Notes: generated by a model from the sequence alone, not told the origin. 18,960 nucleotides of DNA from Desulfobacteraceae bacterium (GCA_030642205.1 DAOWOF010000016.1:1-18960); one strand, 5' to 3'; positions 7,817 to 15,297 are shown, numbered from the stretch's first letter. Translations and numbers: made by a program.

Positions 7817-9298
7817 TCATTTTGTAAAGCCGGTTTCCCCTATAAATCCGGGAAGAGGGCAGTCGGGATTTATGGTTAGCTGCTTTTTCAATCTTTTCTC
7901 TGATTTGAGCTTTAATCTATGTTTCCTGCTTTCAAGATTGTTAAATAAAAAGAAATCAATATCACTTAAATCATTTTGCATTCCCTCACAGGGAAGGGGC
8001 GGTACATCTTCTTTATTAAGCGCTTTTACCAGGCGGGGGGTAACCACTATTACCAGTTCTGTTTCATTCTTTTGAACTTCCTTGTTTGTAAATAGCATTC
8101 CAATGATTGGAATGTCTCCAAGGAATGGTATTTTGCTTGTTCGCGTACTGCTTTCTTCCTTAAGCAAACCAGCCATAATAAAGGTTTGGCCGTCTTTGAG
8201 CTGTAAGGTCGTAGAACCCCGCCGGGTCTTGAGACCTGGCACGGAAACTCCGCCCGCAAAGATGGACAGGGAATAATCCGGATTGCTAATCTCCGGCTCA
8301 ACCTGAAGGGAAATAGTTTCTTTTCCCACAACTGTAGGGGTAAAATTTAGCATAATGCCATATTTTTTGAATGAAATAGTCGTATTGCCGTCATCTCCCG
8401 CGAGCGGAACGGGGAATTCTCCTCCCACAAGAAAGCTGGCCTCCTGCCCGCTCATGGTCACAAGGGTAGGGCTTGCGAGAAGACGCGCCAGCCCCTGTCC
8501 TTTTAATACGCTAAGCAGGGCCAAAGTGTTGTCCTGCACCGCATGCACTGCTATCTGGAACGCAGATCCAAAGGGAGAAGCTATATCAATTTGTGAGTGC
8601 AGATTGTTTGTTGACGTTAGATGGTTTCTCTGGTCGGCGTTTGCTATGGCAGTTACAGAGCCTCTCGAAAAGACCCCGATGCTCCAGTCCTTGTTATTTA
8701 AAAAACCAAGGCCCATCTGTTTTATGCCCGAACGTGATATTTCCGCAATTTTGACTTCAAGCTGAACTTGCTGTGAACCTTTTACCGTGATAAGATTGGT
8801 AAAATTGGATACAAAACTTTTTACTATATTAAGAGTATGTTCCAGCATTTCCTGGCTGCCAACTTCGCCACTTAGTATAACGCCGTCTTTGGAACTCAAG
8901 ACTTTGACGGAAGAATCAGGGATCATCTGCCTGATCCTGGCATGAATAAATTGCGCTACTTTGTTAGACACATAGACCTTTACCTCATAAACTTCGGCAT
9001 AATCATCTCCGTGCCATATAACAAGACTGGTGCTCCCGACTTCTTTCTTTGAAATAATGAGTATCTGGGTAGGCGTTATCAATTTAACATCAGCGATGCC
9101 GGGATCCGCGATTGAAATACGGGTTATCCGTTTTTCGGTTTTTTTTACAAATGTTTTATGAAGTTCAATTTGAATTATGCACATGCTGCTGGCAAAGTCA
9201 TTGCAATCAGACATTGCCAAAGGAGTTTGCGTAATTATCCAGACTATGGCAAGAAGAACCATGACAAGGTGTTTTAGTATGTTTGATTGTTTTTTCAA
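7817..9298 (-). CDS. cpaC: Flp pilus outer-membrane secretin CpaC/RcpA
   Basis: 493 aa. The start codon is TTG, set by AGGAAA five bases upstream. Residues 1-30 form a signal peptide (LVMVLLAIVWIITQTPLAMS). Residues about 43-113 are the pilus-secretin N-terminal domain (KRITRISIADPGIADVKLI), about 114-175 a BON-like domain (VKVLSSKDGVILSGEVGS), and about 240-425 the secretin core with RLLASPTLVTMSGQEASFLVGGEFPVP and the closing ELVIVVTPRLV. The last ~60 residues (basic, with SRKHRLKLKSEKRLKKQ) extend beyond the core and may bind the TadD pilotin; this is inference. It forms the outer-membrane pore for Flp fibres. It is 19 bases after cpaB. Confidence 0.95.
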   Translation of the reverse strand: MKKQSNILKHLVMVLLAIVWIITQTPLAMSDCNDFASSMCIIQIELHKTFVKKTEKRITRISIADPGIADVKLITPTQILIISKKEVGSTSLVIWHGDDYAEVYEVKVYVSNKVAQFIHARIRQMIPDSSVKVLSSKDGVILSGEVGSQEMLEHTLNIVKSFVSNFTNLITVKGSQQVQLEVKIAEISRSGIKQMGLGFLNNKDWSIGVFSRGSVTAIANADQRNHLTSTNNLHSQIDIASPFGSAFQIAVHAVQDNTLALLSVLKGQGLARLLASPTLVTMSGQEASFLVGGEFPVPLAGDDGNTTISFKKYGIMLNFTPTVVGKETISLQVEPEISNPDYSLSIFAGGVSVPGLKTRRGSTTLQLKDGQTFIMAGLLKEESSTRTSKIPFLGDIPIIGMLFTNKEVQKNETELVIVVTPRLVKALNKEDVPPLPCEGMQNDLSDIDFFLFNNLESRKHRLKLKSEKRLKKQLTINPDCPLPGFIGETGFTK

Positions 9299-9317
9299 GT
9301 TTTGTTTCCTGAATATT

Positions 9318-10382
9318 TTACTTGAAGAATTCTCTTTGATTTACGTCCGATCCTCTTATTACATCAATCCTGTGGTACTGCCGTTTTTTCGTGAGAAGAT
9401 CAGCGAGATATTGTCCTTTTGTCCTTGTTCTTTTATTATCATTTTTATTCCTGATGACCAGCCGGAGCATATTTTTTTTTGAAGCATCCGAGAGAACCGC
9501 GATTTTTTCTGCTTCGGCAGGTGTGACAAGGAGAGTAACTCTTTTCACAGGCATATCATCCACAATGCCAGTTTCAAGGACTTTTCCGGTAGTCAGGATT
9601 TCGATGTTCTGCAAAAGGGTTCTGGAGACCATGCGGTATTCTGATACCTGACCCTGTGCCCCGGGAGATATCTTGCCCCCGGCGACAAATCGACTGTACG
9701 GCGATGTAATAATCACATCCACATGATCTCCCGGCTTCAAGGCGCCGCATATGCCGTCTGTATCCGCTATTTTGATAGTAACAGCCCGCATGTCTGGCTG
9801 GATACGATCGTTTAAATCGCAGTCTGTTTTATCGAATCGTTTGATGCCATATAATGGCGAAAACACTACGTCTTCAAATATCCAGTCAGAGGTATCCTTT
9901 GGATTTCTGACCAGGAGTTTGATACTGGAAGCCTCAACCGCTACAGCGAGAATAGTGGCATCTTCAGGCTTAAGCAATAATGCGACAGTTCTTGTTTTAT
10001 CCCGTCGGCCGGAATTTTTGTTTTTTTGATCACCCTTTGGATTTATGCTCAGGATCTTTATATTTTGAAGGATAACCCTTAGCATCTTTCTGCCCTTTTT
10101 ATCGCCCAGGGAAGTAATAGCAGCTATGTCAACCATATCTCCTTTGCGCAGTTTCTGCGATACTCCTGATGTTTCATCTACCCTGACGCTGAAGACCCTC
10201 ATCCCCACAGGAATTGCTTCAGTATAAGAGATTTGCTTTTTGGGCGGAGATGTGACGATCTCCCTTCTTGTCTCAGTTGCTTTTTTTTTGTGCTTATTCA
10301 AATACCAGGATGCTGCGTTGGCTGCAAAAAGCCCCAGACATACGGCAACGATAAGCGCTATTAAACCACGAGTTTTGCGCAT
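9318..10382 (-). CDS. cpaB: CpaB/RcpC pilus assembly protein with duplicated RcpC-type domain
   Basis: 354 aa. A signal or anchor helix (LIALIVAVCLGLFAANAA) is followed by two similar domains. The first (about 58-160) runs from IPVGMRVFSVRVDE through RKGDMVDI and ILQNIKILSI to IKLLVRN. The second (about 197-312) runs from PDMRAVTIKIAD through LKPGDHVDVIIT and LLQNIEILTTG to LRLVIRN. The two halves line up element by element, so the gene has an internal tandem duplication. Usual CpaB proteins have one SAF and one RcpC domain. The family is periplasmic, is linked to the secretin and may gate or stabilise it. It starts 53 bases after tadE and precedes cpaC by 19. Confidence 0.92.
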   Translation of the reverse strand: MRKTRGLIALIVAVCLGLFAANAASWYLNKHKKKATETRREIVTSPPKKQISYTEAIPVGMRVFSVRVDETSGVSQKLRKGDMVDIAAITSLGDKKGRKMLRVILQNIKILSINPKGDQKNKNSGRRDKTRTVALLLKPEDATILAVAVEASSIKLLVRNPKDTSDWIFEDVVFSPLYGIKRFDKTDCDLNDRIQPDMRAVTIKIADTDGICGALKPGDHVDVIITSPYSRFVAGGKISPGAQGQVSEYRMVSRTLLQNIEILTTGKVLETGIVDDMPVKRVTLLVTPAEAEKIAVLSDASKKNMLRLVIRNKNDNKRTRTKGQYLADLLTKKRQYHRIDVIRGSDVNQREFFK

Positions 10383-10435
10383 TATTATGAAAAATTCCTA
10401 TTTATAACTATTATAAATCGTGCTTTTTTCAGCAG

Positions 10436-10861
10436 CTATGGAAAAACCATGACCGATCTGGCTGCCAGATAATCGGGAATTAAAGGGGCTGCAATATAGC
10501 CGGTGATAGATTTGTAGGGTAGTGAACTTATTGTGACTACAATTCTTTTTGGACCATTTTCATCACCGGGTATTATTTCGGGTTCATCAATCTCCTGGTC
10601 ATTGAGAAGCCTTACCCAAAAGGCTTCCTTGATAGCCTGTCTCGCAAATTTCCCGGGGCTCTCGTTATAAGGTTCCCAGTTTCTGGCACGAATGGCCGCG
10701 CGGGCGCCGGAAGCAACAGCATTTGACAGCACAACCTGATTTGTCAAATACCATCCATATTCAATTATGGAAAATAAAAGCAGAAGAAAAACTGGCAGAA
10801 CCATAGCGAATTCTACGGCGGAAGACCCATTCTTTCTTGATATTTTCATAAAGTATTTCAT
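10436..10861 (-). CDS. tadE: TadE-like pseudopilin
   Basis: 141 aa. The N-terminus carries the TadE motif NGSSAVEFAMVLPVFLLLLF with the Glu expected for a pseudopilin-type signal (residue 17), then the membrane helix to about residue 37 and a 100-residue periplasmic part ending in IPDYLAARSVMVFP. TadE proteins are processed by the Tad prepilin peptidase and are needed for pilus formation. Starts at Met1 and at Met5 are both possible, and neither shows a strong ribosome site. It lies 145 bases after flp, the longest gap between adjacent genes of the operon. Confidence 0.9.
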   Translation of the reverse strand: MKYFMKISRKNGSSAVEFAMVLPVFLLLLFSIIEYGWYLTNQVVLSNAVASGARAAIRARNWEPYNESPGKFARQAIKEAFWVRLLNDQEIDEPEIIPGDENGPKRIVVTISSLPYKSITGYIAAPLIPDYLAARSVMVFP

Positions 10862-11006
10862 ATAATCAAATCTGATGATTTAGTAATCAAATCATGCAAA
10901 TTCCCTTAGATAGCCAAGGCGGCAAGTAAAAATAACCTGTGCAATTTTACCTTTGTTGAGACATGATTTTATAATTCCATTCACCATGAAAACTTTCCTT
11001 TATTGT
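10862..11006. other. Intergenic region between flp and tadE
   Basis: The spacer is long for this operon. It contains a 7-bp inverted repeat, ATGATTT(N7)AAATCAT, near 10875-10896 without a T-run, so it is not a convincing terminator. On the minus strand a 31-codon reading frame (10892-10987) starts with ATG seven bases after AAGGAA. No family is recognisable, and it may be chance. The region could allow different levels of pilin and machine mRNA, but nothing in the sequence proves it. Confidence 0.4.
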
Positions 11007-11240
11007 TCAGGAGGTTCTCTCGTTATTTATCGTATCAGTTGCATTACTGAGGGTATTTGCAATTGCTTCAAAAAGTTCTTTTAAAGAATCGCCGAATAAT
11101 CCAAAAACCGCTACAAGTAAGGCAGCTATGAGTCCCGCAATTAATCCGTACTCTATGGTAGTGACACCCGAATCATCTTCCCATAAATTATGCAGTTTTT
11201 GTTTTATATTGATGATCCATATAGCCTTATATAATCTCAT
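11007..11240 (-). CDS. flp: Flp-family type IVb major pilin
   Basis: 77 aa. A 25-residue leader ends in DDSG, then the mature start VTTIEYGLIAGLIAALLVAVFGLFG. The G|VTTIEY junction is the Flp cleavage site, with Glu at +5 and Tyr at +6 as the family requires. The mature pilin is about 52 residues, the normal tiny Flp size, with a short C-terminal tail (DSLKELFEAIANTLSNATDTINNERTS). AAGGTG seven bases before the ATG fixes the start. It is the first gene of the operon, about 120 bases downstream of the terminator of the cobalamin riboswitch. Cleavage must be done by a TadV/CpaA peptidase that is not encoded in this window. Confidence 0.95.
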   Translation of the reverse strand: MRLYKAIWIINIKQKLHNLWEDDSGVTTIEYGLIAGLIAALLVAVFGLFGDSLKELFEAIANTLSNATDTINNERTS

Positions 11241-11360
11241 TAAAAGTCACCTTGTGCCGTTTAGGCCTCTATTCCAGACAGAGGCTGATTCTTTCATCAT
11301 TGATGATCTGGTTATTTAATAGTCACTAACCCTTGCTCAGGGACATCAATCTTATTACAC
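11241..11360 (-). other. Flp leader region between riboswitch terminator and pilin gene
   Basis: Reading on the minus strand, this stretch holds a short hairpin (GCCTCT/AGAGGC around 11264-11284) just before the flp ribosome site, an AT-rich stretch, and no reading frame of note. I see no consensus sigma70 or sigma54 promoter here, which leaves the riboswitch promoter as the best visible promoter for flp. A non-consensus promoter cannot be ruled out. Confidence 0.5.
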
Positions 11361-11400
11361 AAAAAAAAACCCCAAACCCATGTAGATCATGAATTTGAGG
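11361..11400 (-). terminator. Intrinsic terminator of the cobalamin riboswitch
   Basis: On the minus strand CCTCAAATTCATG (11400-11388) pairs at all 13 positions (several G-U) with CATGGGTTTGGGG (11382-11370). The loop is ATCTA and nine T follow (11369-11361). An alternative pairing upstream is possible: GGTTTGGGAT (11423-11414) with ATCCT-C-AAATT (11402-11392), ten pairs with one bulged C. It would consume the first arm and prevent the terminator, as expected of an antiterminator in a transcription-attenuation riboswitch. Confidence 0.9.
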
Positions 11401-11470
11401 ATTGCCCTTTTTTATCCCAAACCAATTTATAATGTTTTGCCCGAAAGCCACGCGGTTTTATCAATTTATA

Positions 11471-11626
11471 TCGGCAGGTTTTCTGGCTTCCGGATCAATC
11501 TATTAACCGCGCCTTCCCAATTTGCCTATGGCAAATCAGTGACATCTTGCGGCGTTCGTCCCCGATTACAGCGGCGGGCCCACTCCTGATTTACACAGGA
11601 TTTCCTATTAAGCATTACTTTGCACC
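11471..11626 (-). ncRNA. Cobalamin (adenosylcobalamin-type) riboswitch aptamer
   Basis: Read on the minus strand, the conserved elements come in the right order: GGTGCAAAG, TTAATAGGAAATCCTGTG, AATCAGGAGTGGGCCCGCC, GCTGTAATCGGGGACGAA, CGCAAGATGTCACTG (the B12-box region), GGGAAGGCGCGG, and the 3' closing GATCCGGAAGCCAG and AACCTGCCG. This matches the Rfam-type cobalamin riboswitch throughout. Downstream, AACCGCG (11457-11451) is complementary to CGCGGTT (11511-11505) in the aptamer and could make a long-range contact. A terminator follows at 11361-11400. The downstream gene on this strand is flp and the tad operon, rather than a B12 synthesis or transport gene. Confidence 0.95.
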
Positions 11627-11633
11627 TTAAAAT

Positions 11634-11663
11634 ATTATATAATGTAATTCTGCTATGAGTCAA
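11634..11663 (-). promoter_or_regulatory. Sigma70 promoter of the cobalamin riboswitch
   Basis: On the minus strand TTGACT (11663-11658) and TATAAT (11639-11634) are separated by 18 bases. This is near-perfect sigma70 spacing and sequence. The aptamer begins eight bases after the -10 box, so transcription would start almost exactly at the first conserved base of the riboswitch. Confidence 0.85.
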
Positions 11664-12135
11664 CCCCAAATCACATAATAACCGACAAGGCAGGCAGATT
11701 TCTCATGAACGTTGAGTCTGTAGGAAAAGTCAAAAAAAGTCTTCACTTTAATTGGCAAGAAAGCTATGATTATAGATTGATCCTACCTCAATTTTGTAGA
11801 GTCATAGTTAAGCAGCTTTAGCAAGCTTTTCCAACAGTTGCAGGTGATTTGTAGCCATTGGCTGAATGCCTTCTTCTCCGATTATAATAAATTTTTATAT
11901 AATTGAATAATCCACACTCTGCTGAATCCCGATCCTTAAACCGGGCATGATGGGTATAAAAAAACATGAAAACAAGGTAGCGTCCAGCACTTACTTTTAT
12001 AAAGTGATAGAATTCATTTCTTCATTATTCCTTTCATGATTCGGGACGGGGAAGTTGTTTCGGCTATCTATTGCATGTTTCGGAGAATCTTAATCTCATA
12101 ATAATGCTGACAGCATTACAATAAGGAAGGGTGAT
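11664..12135. other. Non-coding stretch between riboswitch promoter and acyl-CoA synthetase gene
   Basis: No convincing gene is seen. A minus-strand frame at 11808-11894 reads ...IIIGEEGIQPMATNHL... and ends LQLLEKLAKAA before TAA. It resembles the C-terminal tail of a longer protein, possibly a transposase remnant, but is bounded upstream by a stop and has no other support. The right end contains the ribosome site AAGGAAGG for the gene starting at 12136. No tRNA, CRISPR or clear promoter was found. Confidence 0.4.
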
Positions 12136-13560
12136 ATGGATATATTTTTACGACCGAATAGTGTGGCTGTAATTGGCGCCACTGAGACACCTGGAGCCTG
12201 GGGATGTTTAATAATGGAAAGCCTTTTATATCATAAATTTCCTGGGAAACTATACCCTGTTAATTTACATGGACATATGGTTTGTGACATCCCTGCTTTT
12301 CGTAATATCCTGGATATTCCAGGCAATGTGGATATTGCAGTGATCGCGATTCCCGAAAGAGTTCTGGAGGAGACACTTGAAGACTGTGGCAAGAAAGGAG
12401 TTAAAGGCGTTATAATAATAACAGCCGGATTTAAAGAAGCGGTTAATGGTGGGAAAGAAAGGGAAACCGGGATGCTGCGTATTGCCCGTTTCTATAATAT
12501 GCGGATACTTGGTCCTAATGTCAGCGGTGTCTTTAACCTTCAGGAAAATTATAATGCCTCAGGATCTCCCAATGACTATCTTCTATCATCTCCATTAGCT
12601 GCAATATGTCAGGGAGGATATGCTGTTTATGATCTGATGAGTTCTGCTTTTTTCAAGGGTATGGGGGTGGGTAAATTTGTGCATACCGGAAATGAATGCG
12701 ATTTAACCATAAATGATTTCCTTAATTATTTTGGTCGGGATCCGGAAGTAAAGGGAATTCTAATGTATCTTGAAACTATCCGGGATGGAAATGAATTTAT
12801 CAGGATTGCCCGCCAGGTATCAATGAATAAACCTGTTATTGTACTTAAAGCAGGCAATACCTCAAGTGGGAGCCGGGCGGCTAAAAGCCATACTGGCGCC
12901 TTGGCAGGTCGTCAAAAAATATTTGAAGGGGCCTTTAAACAGGCCAATGTTATTCTTTGTCCGAGCATGGAACTTTTATTCCCCCTGGGTCACGCATTGA
13001 TAGAAAGGCCGGCCATGCGCGGGAATAGAGTAGCTATTGTAACCATGGGTGGATCATGGGGCGTTACCCTTGCCGATTGTCTAGAAAAAGAAGGTCTCAC
13101 TATACCAATATTAGGATTGGAATTACAATCCCGTTTAAAGGCCCTTGGAATGCCTGAAAGAGCTTCCACACGTAACCCAGTAGATATAGGAGCTGCAGGT
13201 CTGGCCGCTTTTCCAAAAGACATACTGGTGGAGTTGGGAAGGGAAATATTATTATCAGGTGAAGTGGATGCCTTGATTTTTCATGGTTTTGGCAGACCGG
13301 GGATAAACAGGAAAGAAGTTTCTCAATCATGGAAAGACTTTTTTGCTATGGAAAGGGCAGTCATGAAAGGGTATCATGATCTGGAAACTGAGTTTGAAAT
13401 TCCTGTTATTCTTGGCTCATGCCTTACTCATTCAGAGAGTCAGGCTGTCCATAATCTTAATCTGGAAGGCATCAGGGTTGTAAATCGATTGGATGAGATT
13501 GCCTTTCTCCTGGCATGTATGTATCAATACTCATCAAAATCAATAGCCCAAAAGAAATAA
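12136..13560 (+). CDS. ADP-forming acyl-CoA synthetase, alpha-type subunit
   Basis: 474 aa, the size of a stand-alone alpha subunit of ADP-forming acetate/acyl-CoA ligase (NDP-forming, succinyl-CoA synthetase superfamily). The CoA-binding domain begins LRPNSVAVIGATETPGAWG (residues about 5-130). The ligase-CoA domain follows (about 150-290), with the phospho-histidine motif AKSHTGALAG, His252. A third domain (about 300-460) matches the ACD-specific part. The alternative loop that usually reads SQSG reads CQGG here (about 158-161). It would interconvert an acyl-CoA and acid plus ATP with the ATP-grasp beta subunit, which is not next to it. AAGGAAGG upstream supports the start. A CoA-transferase gene converges on it, suggesting organic-acid CoA metabolism. 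Confidence 0.85.
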   Translation: MDIFLRPNSVAVIGATETPGAWGCLIMESLLYHKFPGKLYPVNLHGHMVCDIPAFRNILDIPGNVDIAVIAIPERVLEETLEDCGKKGVKGVIIITAGFKEAVNGGKERETGMLRIARFYNMRILGPNVSGVFNLQENYNASGSPNDYLLSSPLAAICQGGYAVYDLMSSAFFKGMGVGKFVHTGNECDLTINDFLNYFGRDPEVKGILMYLETIRDGNEFIRIARQVSMNKPVIVLKAGNTSSGSRAAKSHTGALAGRQKIFEGAFKQANVILCPSMELLFPLGHALIERPAMRGNRVAIVTMGGSWGVTLADCLEKEGLTIPILGLELQSRLKALGMPERASTRNPVDIGAAGLAAFPKDILVELGREILLSGEVDALIFHGFGRPGINRKEVSQSWKDFFAMERAVMKGYHDLETEFEIPVILGSCLTHSESQAVHNLNLEGIRVVNRLDEIAFLLACMYQYSSKSIAQKK

Positions 13561-13605
13561 TATCTGAACAAAGATTCAAAAGACAGGTGGAAAACAGCCA
13601 AATTA

Positions 13606-13747
13606 GCACCCGAACGAAAACTGGAAAATTTTTCCAGGATCAAAGAAGGCTAAAATTTTAACCACAGGAATACATTAAGCATTTTGAGGATTAAAATTTG
13701 AGCCTAACGCATAAATTGGGGAAATTAGCAGTTTTCGTTCAGGCACG
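13606..13747. repeat. Palindromic MITE-like element, long copy
   Basis: The left arm GCACCCGAACGAAAACTG (13606-13623) and right arm CAGTTTTCGTTCAGGCAC (13729-13746) are inverted copies with a few mismatches, enclosing about 105 bases of AT-rich sequence without a gene. The arms match the short copy at 2426-2469 (shared core CGAACGAAAACTG). AATTAG occurs at both outer edges (13601-13606 and 13748-13753), a possible target-site duplication. The left arm runs into a second small palindrome, CTGGAAAATTTTTCCAG (13621-13637). It lies between two convergent genes, a typical place for such an element. Confidence 0.75.
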
Positions 13748-13770
13748 AATTAGTTGCTCATGGATCTGTA

Positions 13771-15000
13771 TTAATTAGCCTTTACAACTTTTTTGTCGAT
13801 CAATTTATAGATCTCCTCCTTGCTGTAACCTATCTCCATGAGGATATCCTCAGTATGCTGACCTAGAGATGGTGCTGGCCCCTGAGGTTTGCCAGGTGTC
13901 TTTTTCAGTTTTACCGGTACCCCAACCATCTTCAGAGGCCCTCGAACTGGATGCTCTACTGTAGTAATCATATCATTGGCTTCTATCTGGGGATGTTCAA
14001 CCAGCTCTTTATAATTCAAACATGGATCAATCCTCATTCTTGCTTCTCTGAATATCTGCTGCCATTCTGCCATTGTCTTTTTGCTGAATGCCTCATCAAG
14101 AAGCGGGTATAATGCTTCCCTGTTCTTACGTCTTATTTCGTCATTTTCAAACCGGGGATCATTGACCAGATGCTCCAAGCCGATAATTTTGCAGAATTTT
14201 GGCCACTGGGGACCAATTCCGAAGATTGTCACAACATCTCCATCTTTAGCGCGGTAAGCTCCATAAGGTGGCGTAAAGGTGGCTCCTGCCCGTCCCTGTT
14301 TAGTACAGAGTTTGTCATCCAGTAAATAGGTTGAAATCTCAAAATTCTGCAATTGCATGGCTGCATTGATAGAATTTGTCGTAATCCACTGACCTTCGCC
14401 GGTTTGCTCACGGGAGAAAAGAGCTGCCAGGATGCCAAAGGCAATCAAGGTGGCCCCTCCCTGATCAATAAAGGCTGGCCCGGTAAGGTAAGGAGGCCCA
14501 TCAGGATTTCCCTGGACACTTACTACACCAGACATGGCCTGAGCCCACATATCTCCGCCTCTCCTGTGCGCAAGGGGTCCCTCATCCCCGTAACCTGTTA
14601 CGGTACAGTATATGATTTTAGGATTAATTTTAGAAACAGCATCGTAACCAAAGCCTAGTCGATCCATAACGCCAGGCCGAAAATTATCCAGAAAGACATC
14701 AGCATTTTTTACCAATTTAAAAACAATATCTTTTGCCAGCTCATGTTTTAGATCAAGAGCCAGACTTTTTTTGCCGCGGTTGCCTGACATAAACATGGCT
14801 GATTCAGTTTTGATCTCTTTCTTGATATTTATAGTATCCATTTTTGCGCCGGAGATTCCACCCCATCTTACGGCCTCTCCATCAAGTTTTTCAATCTTGA
14901 TCACTTCTGCACCTAAATCACACAACATCATAGATGCAAGGGGTGCCATTAATGCCTGACTAAAATCAAGGATTTTTATTCCTTCCAATGCCTGAGTCAT
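13771..15000 (-). CDS. Family III CoA-transferase (CaiB/BaiF type)
   Basis: 409 aa, typical family length. The N-terminus EGIKILDFSQALMAPLASMMLCDLGAEVIKIE is the signature start of the family. GNRGKKSLALDLK (about 73-85) and NFRPGVMDRLGFGYD (about 106-120) are further family motifs. IDQGGATLIAFGILAAL carries the catalytic Asp, here Asp179, expected to form the aspartyl-CoA mixed anhydride. It moves CoA between carboxylic acids; the substrate cannot be read from sequence. AGGAGG seven bases before the ATG is an ideal ribosome site. It converges with the acyl-CoA synthetase gene, separated by the palindromic element. C-terminal residues PVRGPLKMVGVPVKLKKTPG are also typical. Confidence 0.93.
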   Translation of the reverse strand: MTQALEGIKILDFSQALMAPLASMMLCDLGAEVIKIEKLDGEAVRWGGISGAKMDTINIKKEIKTESAMFMSGNRGKKSLALDLKHELAKDIVFKLVKNADVFLDNFRPGVMDRLGFGYDAVSKINPKIIYCTVTGYGDEGPLAHRRGGDMWAQAMSGVVSVQGNPDGPPYLTGPAFIDQGGATLIAFGILAALFSREQTGEGQWITTNSINAAMQLQNFEISTYLLDDKLCTKQGRAGATFTPPYGAYRAKDGDVVTIFGIGPQWPKFCKIIGLEHLVNDPRFENDEIRRKNREALYPLLDEAFSKKTMAEWQQIFREARMRIDPCLNYKELVEHPQIEANDMITTVEHPVRGPLKMVGVPVKLKKTPGKPQGPAPSLGQHTEDILMEIGYSKEEIYKLIDKKVVKAN

Positions 15001-15297
15001 TTATATCCTCCTTATAAAGAATGTTTATAATTCAATAGGTTAACGAAAACAGATTGTTGCCGGTGGCATTATCAACCACCTGATAAACTCAAATAGTTCC
15101 CAGAAAGGCATTTGTGCCCTTTTGATGAGCATTCCTGGTTGATCAAAAAAAGTGGTATAAATAAAAAGATTAATTTTAATATCAATAATCCTGAAGTCAA
15201 GGAATATAGTTTTCTATAATTTTACTGGCATTTCTATTGACACGTCTATAATTATTATCTTACATTTAAAAATTAACCTAATAAAATATAATGGAGT
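15001..15297. other. Divergent promoter region between CoA-transferase and beta-propeller genes
   Basis: About 297 bases carry no gene. The left side holds the ribosome site of the CoA-transferase. A perfect inverted repeat TTATCA(N6)TGATAA lies at 15069-15086, and a looser pair (TTTGAT...ATCAAA) at about 15122-15148 repeats the TTGATCAACC-like core. The right side is strongly AT-rich with no clear sigma70 boxes. Confidence 0.5.
15069..15086. promoter_or_regulatory. Possible operator: inverted repeat upstream of the CoA-transferase
   Basis: TTATCA-N6-TGATAA is a perfect dyad 69 bases upstream of the CoA-transferase start, where a repressor or activator could bind. No regulator gene is present in the window and the motif is not one I can assign to a family, so this is a candidate only. 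Confidence 0.3.

Noticed and set aside
10892..10987. A 31-codon minus-strand frame with a good AAGGAA ribosome site between flp and tadE
   Set aside because: Too short and without recognisable features; kept only as a note in the intergenic entry.
11389..11589. A + strand reading frame of 66 codons across the leader region
   Set aside because: It lies on the complement of the cobalamin riboswitch and its terminator, has no ribosome site and no protein-like character. The RNA structure explains the sequence.
11808..11894. Possible C-terminal remnant of a transposase (ends LQLLEKLAKAA)
   Set aside because: Only 28 codons, no terminal repeats and no second fragment nearby, so it cannot be claimed as a pseudogene.
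2426..13747. The repeated CGAACGAAAACTG arms as a CRISPR-like repeat
   Set aside because: They occur as inverted pairs at two distant sites with no spacer array and no cas genes. A dispersed palindromic element fits better.
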